Below, piece by piece: positions 25,104 to 37,574 of a stretch of DNA of 64,000 nucleotides. Each line of letters starts with the position of its first letter. Within the stretch, counting starts at the first letter, position 1. The notes below the pieces were generated by a model. It made no database searches. It was not told the origin of the DNA and saw only the letters and a program-made list of their open reading frames with translations. This stretch comes from Moniliophthora roreri (lineage: Eukaryota; Basidiomycota; Agaricomycetes; Agaricales; Marasmiaceae): the NCBI GenBank assembly GCA_001466705.2, contig LATX02000133.1:868001-932000 (forward strand). The letters run 5' to 3'. Position numbers and translations under genes: made by a program.

Positions 25104-25237
25104 TCTCTTCCCTCTCCTGTAGGTGTATCATCATATTACGTTGTAATTTGTAACCCACTGCTTTATTGCTCGTACAACGGACAACCTAGAAACAGAATAC
25201 TAACCTAGTACATAATAAAACAAATGTCGGTAACAAT

Positions 25238-26582
25238 TTAATGCCGCCTCGACTTCAGCATCCCGTGCCTCTTGGAGAGGTTGACATCCAGCTTGCATCT
25301 GGCTTGGTGTACACAGTCCCTCCAAGCTGAATACATCAACACGACAAAGGCTTGTCCTTCTGGGCTACCGGTCGTGAAGGGGTTCTTGTCCAGCCAGCCC
25401 AAAGGATTGACAGCAGGCATGACAATCCCTTCAATTGTAACACGAGGGTTTCCCTGCTTATCATTCCGGGAGATTGTATTCCGGATGCCATCAGCCCAAG
25501 AGAGATATTTGTTGTCTCCGAAGGTATCGGGTTGCAATACCGTCATTCGATACACGACCGATGCCAGAATAGCAGAGCCGGAGATCTCTCCAAACCCATG
25601 CCCGTCTCCACTGGTGTTGTCAAGGTAATTCCGAAGGAGCCCATCATCCATAGGAGCACCCATGGCACCGTCGATAATTTCCTTGATCCAAGTGGTAAGT
25701 CTGACAACGGATTGGTCTCCCCAGCCAGCGGTAAGGTTACTCGGAGCCTTCATCACCGTTGCAAGAACTCGAGCCATGCCACCAGCTGCCCATCCATTCC
25801 CAGTCGCCCAGAGCCCGTGATCCGCGCTCTGTGGACCAACGATGTGTTTCCACAGACCAGCATACGAGATAGTGGCTGGTAAGTTGGCCTTGAGCACCTG
25901 GCGGTAGTTGGCGCACAGGGTGACCGTGTCTTGGAGGAGAGTACTGTTATCGGTGTCGACGGCGTAATACGCCATGAAGGGCGGGACCATGTACATGAAA
26001 TCGGCCCTAAAGTGAATGTAGTGAACAACGTGGAGTACACAAAGTGAACCACGGATAGACATACCAGAGCTCTGGGACATCCACTCTCTGAGAAATCGCT
26101 CCGTTGCGGAAGCGAGGTGCATCATACAAAATGTACGCCATCTGATCTTTGGCGGCTACCGCAAACTCGTTATCTGTCTTTCCTAGTAGAATAGCACTGA
26201 CTCCCAAGCTCGCGGGGTCCCCAACAGATCCTGCTCCATCCGATAATCCATTTCCGCCACTCCCAATGACAATCTTCTCCTGTGCGTACTTCAAAGCTCG
26301 GACAGAGTCCGAGCGAACGACGGGTATCGGGAATGGTTTCTCGCCGAATACAGAGATAGCTGGATCGTAGAGTTCCAATAAAGCCTGAGCAGCGGCGCCA
26401 TACTCCCAGGAATGAGAAGGGAGTGACTCTGCAAGATCCGCCACTGGTTCGATATTGAAACCCGAGAAGAATGGAAAAGGGGTTGACAGGCGGTTTACAA
26501 CTGCAGCAAAGTTGGAGAGAAGGTCCAGTTGAGCGAGTGCAGGACTCGCGGTGAATAAAAGAGCGACAGGTATAGCCCGCAT
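25238..26582 (-). CDS. six-hairpin glycosidase-like secreted protein, paralogue C
   Basis: Exons 26582-26065 and 26006-25238, 58-nt phase-2 intron in the conserved Trp codon; 428 aa. The ATG at 26582 opens a signal peptide (MRAIPVALLFTASPALA); upstream in frame there is no ATG. Family motifs: SLPSHSWEYGAA, SVGDPASLGVSAILLGK, LWADFMYMVPPFMAYYA, LWATGNGWAAGGMARVL, LLRNYLDNTSGDGHGFGEISG, TGSPEGQAFVVLMYSAWRDC. Compared with A, B and D it has a longer first half (FGEKPFPIPV insert) and a GHGFG insert, features shared with paralogue E, so C and E form a subgroup. Convergent with TF1. Confidence 0.88.
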
Positions 26583-27239
26583 AGGGTGGCAAGAAAATGG
26601 GAAGAAACGAGAAGAGTGTTTTCTTCTCAATCTGATCAAACGGTACTAATAAGCTGGTGATTAATTTTCAGGAGATGATGGTCATACCTTGGCACTAGGG
26701 GCGTTTCATGGTGATGGGCCGATTCGTCCGTACCTCTTGGCCCCGTAGTCTGTAATGTAGGTGTAGAGACAGCACTAGGAAAGTTGTTGGAGTCAGAGTA
26801 ACGAGGGTCTCAATGTATCTTGGATTATTCTGTAAGAACCTATTGCTGTGATCCAGGTCAGTATGAAAAGAACAGGAATGTTAGAAGCCGAATGCCAAGG
26901 CTCAAGAAATCTAAAAGGAGGCTTGGTGTTGTATGGATAAGAGGAATCATCATAGCCAAGGAACGAACAAGATCCGCTCCAACATCATGACGACCGTGAG
27001 CCGTGAACGCATTTGAAGTTGCACAAGACCGTGCAAGTATTTCAGAAATATACTTGAAAAATCAATTTCGTATGGGGTAAATGTGAGGGATGGTATCCTG
27101 CGAGAGCAATGCAACATTATCCACGATGTCAAACAAGTTATATTATTATGGACTCCTGGAAATAAGGTAAGCATGATATTATATAGGGTTTGAGAAGGCT
27201 CACATTAGATTAGCAAATAATCTTCGTCAAAGTATCTCG
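26583..27239. other. intergenic
   Basis: Between the start of glycosidase C and the stop of the mL44 gene; about 0.65 kb, with no supported feature. Confidence 0.5.
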
Positions 27240-28385
27240 CTATGCGGTATGAGAGATGACTTTTTCAGATTGCGACTCTGGGCTAAGGACCGACGCAGAA
27301 TCGACCACTAAAGGTCCTTGCATTCCACCCATCTGATTGCATATCGCCCGAACATCACCGTGGAATGCTTCTGGCAACCCCTGGTTATTCGTCCCTAGTA
27401 GGACATGGGGCAATAGACGAGTGTGGAACACCCGATGAGCCACCGAGCCACCCTGAAAGTATCGAGTTGAATGCAGCACGCGACCATGATATCATCAAAA
27501 AGAAACGCACAAATTGGTGGTATATCCCGCCTACAACGGCTGAAACAGTGTCTCCTTGCACCTTATACAGACCAACGCTTTTCAAGAGTGGTGCCTTGTC
27601 GTCGACCGACTTCAACGTTTCCGCCTTCACAGTCGGTGTCCACCTCATAACGCGTCCCAAACCCCATTCGGATCCAACGTACTCTCCAAGGATGTAAGTG
27701 TTCAGTGTTCTGGACAGGATCTCATCCAAGTCGTCGGTCGGTTTAAGGTTGGAAGAAGAGGACAGAAGGAGTAAGAGATAAGAGTTGAGAACGCGACGGC
27801 CTGACAAGAATTTGTCAGTATCGTTCTGGAACAGTAATTCACTAGATATATACCCAGAAAACTAAAACTTCCGTTATGTCCGTACACAGCAGCAGGATGA
27901 CTGGCATGCGTTAATATCCGTCGCGCGAGTTCCTTTGGGAACTGAAGGCCAGGGAAAAGGCCGTTCAAATGGTCTGCAAAAACAGGGTCGGGAGTACGCA
28001 TTGTCGAGTAGTCGACGGGTTCGTATTTTTGGTGCTGTCTTGGTCTGCCCGACCTATTCCCTCTCTCCACTCCCCTGCTTTTTGATCCAGAGTTCTCCTG
28101 CCCCAGCACATCCTCCTCAATTATCTGTGACCCCTGCCGTGTCTCTCGTCTCGAGGTAAAAGGTGCCTTTGGTATATATGTAGAATGCTCCGAACTCGGC
28201 CGCTTTTGCAGAGCTGCTTGAGCATAGCTTCTCCCTGAATGGAGCACAAGTGAGCACAACATGAAGTAGATAATCTAAAGAGACATACCCTGTATTTTCC
28301 GTGACGCTACTGAGGATGTACCCGCAGCTATTGACGAGGATAAAGCCCTCCGAGAAGAGCTCAGGCAGGAGAGAGATATAGACAT
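27240..28385 (-). CDS. MRPL3: mitochondrial large-subunit ribosomal protein mL44 (RNase III-like)
   Basis: Exons 28385-28289, 28234-27854, 27800-27511 and 27452-27240 in consistent phase; 326 aa. The N-terminus is rich in Ser, Arg and Ala with almost no acids, as in a mitochondrial presequence. Residues from about 130 on form an RNase III-like fold of the mL44 type (FPKELARRILTHASHP, YGHNGSFSFLGRRVL), followed by a region leading to the dsRNA-binding-like end. The acidic catalytic residues of true RNase III are not evident, as expected for a structural ribosomal protein. The only clear housekeeping gene in the window. The name follows the yeast homologue and rests on motif recognition. Confidence 0.78.
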
Positions 28386-29042
28386 GAAGATTTAAGAGTG
28401 AGAGATTTCCCCTGCAAGCCAGCGGAGTCCTGCAAGTTCCGTCGTCTAGCGGATTTTTGGCGTCGCGGTCGTCGTGTTCAGAGTTGACCAGCCAGCCAAA
28501 TTTCTTTCCTCCCCAGGGTCCGAAAAACTATCACGTGAGGCACGGACCCAGGTTTGACGCGACTGTCGGACTGTGACCGCACTCAAACCGAACTCTCGTC
28601 TCGCTGCCATCCCACAATCGTCTAGAATAAGTCTCAACGTCCAGCATGGATCATCTGTGCACAAGATTAATCTGAATTGATTCAAAACGTCACAGGGCAT
28701 CAAAACCGTGGACCCCAAGTTTTACTCTAGCTCCTTATCACAACTTCTGCCGTCAAATGTGAACTACAGAAGTATGTCGGTTGTGTATTGCTCTACAACG
28801 AGTCAGTGGCTTCCAATAACTTGAGCTGAGGGTTGTTCTTTCATCTCGGGCTAAAACTTTAACAAACCCCAAACGCAGCTGGATCTTCGATTCTCCGAGG
28901 ATGGTATATCGTTTTCTTTGTTATCCGTTTTCCAGATCACGATCTGCACCTACTTAAGCACAAGATCCTCCCATGATTCCTCCTTTGTCAAACCAATTCC
29001 TGGTTATACCTGAGCCCTGACCGATTTGTCCTCGACGTCGCC
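28386..29042. other. divergent promoter region of mL44 and FHA genes
   Basis: About 0.65 kb between two divergent starts; no gene or repeat seen. Confidence 0.5.
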
Positions 29043-29620
29043 ATGTCTATCATTCCGCCACCCATCCTCAGTCTACAAGCTACCTCTGCTAGCTTTCCCT
29101 TTCAGACAAAATTCATTCCAATTCAGGGCAACGTGAGAATGGTCCTCGGCTCGCAAATGCAGGAGCCCCACCCCGGCAACGCACCGAGGCGAGCTCTACC
29201 CACAAATGGTTACTTCGCCCCGATACCAGCACCAGACGGCTCTCCAATATCACCTATTACCTTGAGTGTCACGCATGCGGAGGTTTGGGTATCTAATGGC
29301 CAGGTGGGTGGACATCACTTCCTGTTTCTTCGGCAGTAGCCTCATGGTTTTCTTAGATTTGGATTCGGGATGCGGGTACCGGATTTGGCACTTTCGTCAA
29401 CGGGTCAAGGATTGACGGTCCCTATGCGCTCAGACGAGGAGACATCATTGTAAGTCATCTTCTCGCCGCCGTCAAAATATCGAAGCAGATCTCATTTTCT
29501 TGTTCTTCTCGATCTTAGAGTCTCGGAACCCGACTGACTCGGAATGCTAATACCCCGGCATACATTCATGAAGACCAGCTCAAAGCTGTAGTTGCGAAAG
29601 TAAGTCTGTCGGGAGTATAA
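29043..29620 (+). CDS. small FHA-domain protein
   Basis: Exons 29043-29303, 29357-29449 and 29519-29620, all phase 0; about 151 aa if the last exon runs to the TAA at 29618-29620. The FHA fold is recognised from VTHAEVWVSNGQIWIRD, the GTFVNG turn and GDIISLGTRL, which match the conserved strands that bind phosphothreonine peptides. An upstream 40-residue Pro-rich lead (HPGNAPRRALPTNGYFAPIP) contains the first FHA strands. A GTAAGT follows the last Lys codon, so an alternative 3' exon (from about 29669, giving DGACIYHSNLV and a stop) is possible. No other domain is visible, so this may be an FHA-only adaptor or a shortened gene. Confidence 0.7.
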
Positions 29621-32120
29621 TCATCGATGACCGACCGGACACATATGCTTTCGATTTTTGGACCCAGGACGGTGCTTGCATATATCATAGTAATTTAGTA
29701 CTTTCTGCTTCGCGTTGTTTGTATCTCGGGTTTTAGGGACTACATATCCATGTAGATACTACTTGGTCAATTGAAATACAACTATTCGTACGTGCACTGA
29801 ACGGAGTACTCTTGGAAGACCGTAAAATCCCCGTTTCCACTTTAGTCGATTTCATATATTAAAGCCCGCTTTCTCACTCCGAGCTTTTGGAGATGAAAGG
29901 GACGAGTCATTCAGCTCAAGGTTTGATGGATCTTCTATCAGAGATCTGCATATCGACATGAATGTCCATGAAAACACGAGGCGAACGTTATAATATTAGA
30001 TACTTACAATTCAACTTGATTCGCACGTCCTGTTACGCAGTGTCCTGTAAGTACCCTGGAGTTTAGTCGTTCAATGGAGTCAAATAGTGGCAGTAGAGAA
30101 GAGGTTGCCTCATCCGCTCAGTTTGCGTTCAGGATTACCGACTGGGAAGAACGGTACGGCGGACCGACACTAATGAAACGAATGATCAGAGGTCGAAATT
30201 TCAGCACCCCATAGAAAAAGCGCTCTTACCGAGCAAGGCCAGTAGGAATACTACACCTTAGACGCATTCTGGACCCAGAGCCGGAATAGAGGAGACGGCG
30301 AAGAGGCACGAACCGAAGGGCACATGCTCTCTGTCATTCCAACTCGTCGAGCGAAGATCTTTCAACTGACAACGGGAGCCATGAGGAATTGTACGTGTAC
30401 GTACAGGAACGAAGCCTACTGCCTGGGGGAACTTACCAGGCGTTTCACGCCGTAAACGGCACCTACTGAGTAGCAATAGTACATCAAAAACTAGATCGTC
30501 TCGAAAGATTGATTAAACGCACTTCAAGGCTTTTCATGTCCCTTCCATTTGAGCTGTTTGAGGCTGAATTGTCAATAGGAAATCGCGGATATAGTAGTCG
30601 GAGTCCGCTTCCCTGGCGGACGGTCCGTATGAAGATGAGCGTGCGCCCGGTGAGGCGAGTCAGGGTGACCTAGGGGCAATTGATGCACCGGTCTAAGTCT
30701 TGTCGACAAGCCCGGCGTCCATTTCAGGGCCTTTCAACCATGTCGACTGAGCTGAGAAGTAGGCGGTGGAGTCACCTGCATCCTAGAAACACACGGAAAC
30801 CTCCAATGTCGACTGTTCCATGCGGAGGCCGTAGGGCACCATATACCTTCCCTGGGTAGACACAGCCCTAGGCCCTAGGGTAGTAAGTTCCGATGATGAA
30901 CTCATTAACGGTGCATGACTGTCGCCAGGTCGAAGTCCGAATAAAACAGCTCCGGTATGGAAAGGCTCCGAGTCCTAATTAATCATTTCCGGTCGATTAA
31001 CAATGACAAGAACCCAGAATTTGTACCTTCCATTGGCGGAATTCAAGGTATCATCACAGGGTGCTGATGCCATGAAGTAGTACACGGTCAGAGAATATTT
31101 GGTATGCAGAGCCTCTCTGGCTCCACTACTTTCACGTCCCTGTGGATTATCTTAGCGGGAGAAGCCCGCAGATATTGGAAGGGTCACAAGCCTGTGAGCC
31201 AACTGCAGAGAATGTATTGGGTCAGGGGTTCAAGGTAACTTTGACGCCTATCGTAATATTGTTCAGTCACTAGTATTTTTTGGCTTAAAAACTTCAAACC
31301 GTATCCTACAGTGGATGACTTCTCGCAGCGTTTAGAAACTTCCCAGATTTTCGTTCTAAACCACCTATGTAACCGAGTCTCCGAACGGCTGAGCCATCCT
31401 TTTGGGTATTTCCCATCAAAAGACGATCTCGACCTAGACAGTAGATGAATATCTGAAGAGGGGGGTGGGCCCATTTTCGAGTTTTAAATCTCAAATCCCA
31501 GACATTAAGCGTCGTTTACGCGCGGTCGAACATCCCTTTTCGGCCATTCTCCCGGGGCGCCCACCGATACCCCTTCTTTTTCCGCGCTTTTTGCGACATC
31601 GTTCGGTCACAGAGGCAGCAGTTAGGCTCCAGTACTGAAGTCACCCAGTATGGTCGAGTTGCTGACACCGGTATCGATGATCCCAGCCTAATAAGAGCAT
31701 GATAAGTCATTCAAAAGGGGATATAGTTACCTTATCAATCACGAATCGCTGATCAGCATCATATAGAGATCTGGACTCTGGGATTAGATACTAACGACTC
31801 CGTCGATGGTTGAGGCCTGAGGCCTGAGGATTGAAATCAGAAGCGTGAGAAACCAAATTTCTGACACGAACAGTCACGGAGTCACATGTTTACTCCTCCT
31901 GCTTTTATAACCGGAGATCTGCTAGTCTCCTACTTTTAGTACTGGTAGGGGCAGATCTTGATACCATTACCTCAGAAAGCTCATTCGGGGCGTGTAATGC
32001 TAGGCGCTCGATGAAAATATATTCCGTACGAGATCATCGTCTCGGATGCGGGGGAGTTTTGTAGGCTCTAAAGGTCATATCTTGTCGTGGCGTTGGCTTC
32101 CCCTGTTCCTAGCACTGAAC
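29621..32120. other. gene-poor stretch
   Basis: About 2.5 kb without a supportable gene. No terminal inverted repeats, long direct repeats or tRNA-like structures were noticed; ORFs are short and patternless. Confidence 0.45.
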
Positions 32121-32821
32121 ATGCAGAACTCCCCTTACGGTCGTGGCTCCGTCATTTACGAGACTCCGAGGAATCGAGGCGCGACCCAAGCCGCAGAAGC
32201 TGAGGAAACAGCCTTGGAAGATACTAGGGGGTGAAAAGGAAGCGAGGCCATCGTCAGGATTGATGCAGTCAGCCCCCTCGCCTGACTCTGACGAAGCATC
32301 CGAGTCCGAGTACTCAATATCGACTCGTCCCCATCCTCGTAAACCGGCTACATCTATGGCAAAACGTTCCGTTTCACTGCCGATACCTCCACCGTCAAGG
32401 CCTCCCCCAATCGAGTCCTTATGCGAGTCTCCGTTGTCCACCTCCGACTGTCTACCGACGGCGGTATCACCTGTTTTGCCGACATGGCCAGTTTCTCCCA
32501 TTTCTTCGAGATGGCCCATCTCCACTACGTTGCTTCGTCTCCCCTGCATTGCTTTCATCTTCGATTCCTGCACCTATCAAAGCGAACAAAAAAGGATTCA
32601 CTCTTCTACTTCCCCAACTTCGATGATGAACAGTCATACTTATACGCGCAATTATCATTCCCATAAAACGCAAACGGCAGAGTCATCCATGGATATAGCG
32701 ACAATCAAACAACAACCTACAGCGCTCAACCAAGGATGTCAGTTAATTCTCTCGCTCCAATCGTCACGCGCCTACAAAGCACCCTTGGATCTGTGCTCAA
32801 AGAAGTGATCGGAACTTCTTA
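32121..32821 (+). CDS. hypothetical low-complexity protein, exon structure unresolved
   Basis: An open frame from about 32143 encodes a Pro/Ser-rich, probably disordered protein (SAPSPDSDEASESEYSIS, SVSLPIPPPSRPPPIES). An ATG at 32121 in another frame could be the true first exon. Near the 3' end a different frame reads naturally (NGRVIHGYSDNQTTTY, then SLAPIVTRLQSTLGSVLKE) up to a TAA at 32819-32821. The frame change implies one or more unplaced introns, or a frameshift. No domain recognised. Confidence 0.35.
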
Positions 32822-33877
32822 AAGGTTACGAGCAGAAAGAACGGGAAACGGTCTTGGAACCATGGCTTATTTTCGTGCTATGCAATTAGAGCTTGCAATC
32901 TGTGTACGTCTACATTTTGATCTTTCCGTTTTGTAAACTGATGAACAGCTTCTTTCATTCTAGTCTGCCTATCGGCATGTCGTCCTTGCCTCGTTTTTGG
33001 GCAAAACAAAGCCGGAATTCGATCACCTGCCCCAGCACGGGAAACCACAGCCGCAAGGAGGCTTACCTTGGTGTTTTCTGCATGGAGTCCTGATTGTCTG
33101 CTTTATGGCTTGATGAGCATATGTTTCGGCATGTCGTAGGTCTTAGAGGTATGCATTTCGTGTCTTCAAGCCCTTGCCTAAACTGACCTGAAATAGTGCT
33201 CAGAACACGCTGTCATACGCGAGTGTTATAACATTGCTGGTGATTGCTTCAAAGACTTCTGCACCGCAGTATATTGCACGGCTTGTTAATTGACTCAGTG
33301 AAGATCGGAGATCGAGCTCAAGGAAGAAAGCCTCTATAAAACTTCACCCAATACCGTCTCTCCCCGCCGTCTGTTTGGTGCTAATGTTGACATGGAGAAC
33401 CTACAAGGTTCCAGGACAGTCGTTGGGTCCGCTGATTCTGAAACGCGAGGCCCGGTAGGCTTGGACGAAAAATCTTCGAGATAATTTGAAAGGAAATTGA
33501 AAGCTAGCCGTCTGAGATCCCCAATTTCTTGCTACCGTATTATTGCTGAACACACGGAATGTATCTAATATCTGTATTCATCTCTTGGGTGTATCTGCTG
33601 TTCTTTGTTACCTGTAGAGACATCTGTGTCGATGATGCTTCATTGAGTTTGAGCGCTTACTTACATGTCATCAGCCCAGGGTTAGCCAGTTCCTCCTGGA
33701 CCTCCATCAATAGAATCCTCGACTCCGCAGCGACGCAACTGCCTCACCGCTCAACCGCAGCAACTTACTGCGGTCTTTGTCGCATTTGAAGCTGAACTTG
33801 TGCAAAGTGATTTAAAGTGAGTTTAGAGATTCTAGCTATTTTCAACCGCTCGCAGGACTATCGTGTTCAGTGTTCTC
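32822..33877. other. intergenic
   Basis: About 1 kb. The short ORF 32893-33093 starts with a hydrophobic stretch but is otherwise unremarkable; nothing else is supported. Confidence 0.4.
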
Positions 33878-34964
33878 ATGCTCATTCCCAACAACAGCAC
33901 CAAAACTTACTCAGACATGATCATACGACCTGAGGACGATGATAAGAAGGATATGAATGCAAAAGGGTCATCAGAACGATTCAGATTGAATCCTGAAGTG
34001 CGTGTCGCGCAAATTTCGAGTCAACCTTCACGATTGATGATTTTTGAATAGGATCCCCCACCATATTATGAAGCTACTACATCCACGAGTCAAGCACAAA
34101 CCTCAGCGACCGATTCGAATCCAAATAATGCACAGGAAATTCCACCAACCATGTCACCCTCGCCATCTTCCTGGGGAGGAAATCCTGGCCAAGCTGTAAA
34201 TTTTGTTGCCGTGAACAGACCTCTGGGTTCCATTGACTGTTCATATGTGCTTGATCCCTCGCTCCACATACCGGCCAGATTTCTGCCTCCCTTGGAAGCT
34301 GGTCGGTCGGAAGAGGACAGGAAGAATCTGGTTTTGAAATCGAGGGTGGGAACAATCGTCGCAAACATCACACTGTATCACCAAGAAGGAGCCTCGGTAA
34401 CAAAAAGAACCAGTTTAGAGTTCAAGACTACAGTTGGGACGATGGTTCTGAAGATTGTGGGTACAATCTCACAATGTCGCTCGCGGTCGCTTTGCTGACT
34501 CATTCTGCTCATAGGATGCAATAGGATCATCTATACGTCCACCTCTCTTTGCCAGAGCAATCACAAATACCGGAACTGTTCTTTTGAGCCTACCCCGATC
34601 TTTCCGTGGATTCGTGTCGGTGTCGACAACCATAGGAGCAGTTACACTCTCCCGTGACGTCACTGCAATGTGTAGATGGATAACAAACACCGCACGCATA
34701 AAGAAATGCTTCATAGGAGACCCTTCAGGCCTTACGGACGCTGAACTTGACTCATGGAATGGGGACGAAGTAGAAATCGAGACCACCATTGGCAGTGTGG
34801 ACATCTCCTATGTGGCAGGTACGACGAACCCAGGACTTTTCTTTACGCCGATGATGAGAGGTGTACTTGGTATTCCTCCTATCCCAGGAATGCCGGGCGG
34901 TTTAGGTCAGGTTCCTCCCATACCTGCTGTGCCAGGCCTTCGAGGCGGATTTGGAGCGCGTTAG
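33878..34964 (+). CDS. DUF7330-like cytosolic protein
   Basis: Exons 33878-33997, 34052-34456 and 34515-34964, all phase 0; 324 aa. An acidic, disordered N-terminus with a PPPYYEATTS motif precedes a beta-rich repeat region in which short strands end in G-T/S-V/I (RVGTIVANITLY, TVGTMVLKI, TIGAVTLS, TIGSVDIS). This is the adhesin-like repeat pattern of the fungal DUF7330 family, common in mushrooms and of unknown function. The C-terminus is Gly/Pro-rich (IPPIPGMPGGLGQVPPIP). No signal peptide is seen. In-frame joining through two introns supports the model; the family name rests on pattern recognition. Confidence 0.72.
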
Positions 34965-35223
34965 GATGTGTGATGGTATTGATTTCTACTCCCTTGTCTC
35001 TTTACAGATGTGCTATTCATGTATCTATTCCCATGACATTTTAGGATCTAATTGCATCACATTTATCTCAGAACACCGAGATCGTCATAACCATCCACGT
35101 CGCTTATAATAACGCGGGCCGGTTCTACAAGACGTTGAACTCATGCTATGGTCACATTCACATCCTTTCTGATACACCTTTCTCTCTCTCCGTGGATGCT
35201 GCTGGGATATATAACGTACCCTT

Positions 35224-37574
35224 ATGCTCGCTTTGTGGTCGCTTCTTAAGATGCTTAACGAAGCTGCCTCACTCATCTTACTCATCTTGAGTTTGCGTTT
35301 TATACTTCCTGCTTCTGCGCAACTCACTTCATCACTTGGTCCTGTCGTAGACCTAGGGTACGCTGCATTCGCCGGCAATGTGACATCGCCGTCTTCACCG
35401 ACGAATCCTGATGAGCCCGTTGTTGGACCTGTCACGTTCTTTGGTGGAATACCTTACGCCCAGCCACCCCTGGGTGACCTGCGCTGGAGAGCTCCTCAAA
35501 CGTTGGACGAAGGAGCTACCTCTACCGGTGTGGTGTCGGATGCAAGGAATTGGGGGCCACCGTGTATACAGCGACCAGCGGTTGTTGGAGTGGGCATTGA
35601 AGGTAAGGATGGATGTTTTCTTTGCTTCCATAAGTGAGCTAACGTGTATTTCACCAGATTGCTTGACTCTTAACATCTGGAAACCGACCAATGCGTCGGA
35701 AGGTGACAAGTTGCCTGTAGCTGTTTATATACATGTACGTATCCATTGTTCGTCACCTACACGCGGAGGTCTTATTCATTACCCAGGGTGGTGGATTTTA
35801 CGCGAATGTCAGTTGTTCCGTGCATCTCCTTGTTCCGGATATACAAGTACCGACACTTTACAGTCTCCTCAAGGATTTCCTCTCTACCAATGGGTGGCCC
35901 AACACCCCACTGGTTTGGTCGGAGTCTCCATTACGTATCGCCTCGGAATGATGGGGTTCTTGGGTGGACCTACGATCCCTCTTTTCTCTCCCGATAGGAA
36001 AGAAGCCGATCTGAACGTCGGACTGCTCGACCAACGTGCTGGATTGGAATGGATACAACGACATATATCCAAGTTCGGGGGAGACCCTGATAATGTCTCA
36101 ATTTATGGAGAAAGTGCTGGAGGTGCAAGCATCGTAATGCAAGTCACGGCGTATGGGGGTACGTTATGTCTACTGTCCGGCTTTCCAATACTGGTAACGA
36201 TATCAACCTCTTCTTATAGGTACGAAACCCGTTCCGTTCAAACGAGCTACGCCTCAGTCCATTGGATTCGGACCAACCAGGACGAATCAACAGATTGAAA
36301 CGAGCTTCCGTAACATTTCTCAAACCTATCTGTCGCTGCAGATGGCGCCTAACAGCTTACCTTTATAGTCAATGCTGCCAAATTTATGGGTTGCCCTGCC
36401 AGCTTGAACGATTCCTTGACACTTGCGTGTATGCGGAATGCCTCCCTCGGCGCCATTGTCAGTGCTATAAACCGGACCCCAAACGGCGAGATAGCACCAG
36501 TCGTTGAAGGATCGGGAGGCTTTCTACCCGATCTACCCTCGCGTTTGATCATGGCGGGGAACTTTTCCGTAGTAGAATACATGGGAGGACATTGTACGGG
36601 AGATGGTAAAACATTCGCCGGTGGAAGCCCAGATCAATTTCAGACTGAAGAGGACGTGAAGAGAATCGTATTCTTGAGATGGCCTGGTGTTGTGAGTCCT
36701 TTGTCTCGGAATGCGAACTATTACTCAACCGACTCTAGTCAGAAGCACTGAGGAATGAAGCTTTGACTCATTACCCATTGGGAGATGCTTTCCCGACGCA
36801 ATGGGATCGCGCCTGGACGATGGCTGGGGAAGCGGTGTTTGCATGCATGTACGTCTGATTGGTGAGACTCCGAGTAATCGCTGAGTGGGAATAATTTAGG
36901 GACTGGCATCTTGCGGAAGGACTCCTGAAAAAGGGTGTGGAGTCTGTCTACGCTTATGCGTAAGAGCATGGTCTCGACGAATGCAGAATAGCGCAGCGTG
37001 CTAACCGACTTGGGACTAGGTGGAACGCACCTGATAGGGTATTGTATGATCAGAGACCGTATCTTGGGGCAATGCATGTATCCGACTTGTATTTCTTATT
37101 TGAAGGTGCGTCTCGGTCTCCCGCGTCTCCTCGCTGCTGCATGAAACTGCTGCTGACGCTCTCCTCAGGGACGAAGTAAGTTTCGCATACGTCCGAGCCT
37201 GTTCACTGGCCTCAGCTCCTCCATTAGCACGTTCGGTAACGCAGGAAATACGTTCACCCCATTCAATTCGGTGAGCCAAATGACATCATCCTGGGTTGTG
37301 TTGCTTAACAAATGGTCAGAGCGAATCACTCGTCGCAAAAGAGGCCATCGCTTACTGGACCTCCTTTGCCTCTGTGGGTAACCCGACGGAGGCAAAGCTC
37401 AATACCTCACCTTCTTGGGAGTCATACGTGTCTGGTTCGGACAGAAGGCGAATCGAGATTACCAGAGGCGGCGATAGTTCAACACTATCCGGTATGGAAG
37501 ATATATCGGCCGCAGAAATCGAGCGATGTAAGTTCTGGATGAGTGAGAGGGTCACGGAGCAAACTAGGGTTTAG
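35224..37574 (+). CDS. secreted type-B carboxylesterase/lipase
   Basis: Twelve exons: 35224-35602, 35658-35734, 35787-35807, 35864-36158, 36220-36309, 36369-36691, 36739-36848, 36900-36959, 37020-37105, 37169-37175, 37228-37270, 37320-37574; 581 aa in one frame. A hydrophobic N-terminus (about 1-35, ending PASAQ) is a signal peptide. The alpha/beta-hydrolase family is shown by FFGGIPYAQPPLGDLRW, DCLTLNIWKP, the oxyanion-hole GGGFY, the nucleophile elbow GESAGG (Ser about 243) and the catalytic-His region AMHVSDLYF (His about 471). Such enzymes hydrolyse carboxylic esters such as lipids, sterol esters or plant cell-wall esters. Exon 10 is only 7 nt. No sign of inactivation. Confidence 0.88.

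Noticed and set aside
29621..32120. Possible transposon in the longest gene-free stretch
   Set aside because: No terminal repeats, target duplication or transposase/reverse-transcriptase motif could be seen.
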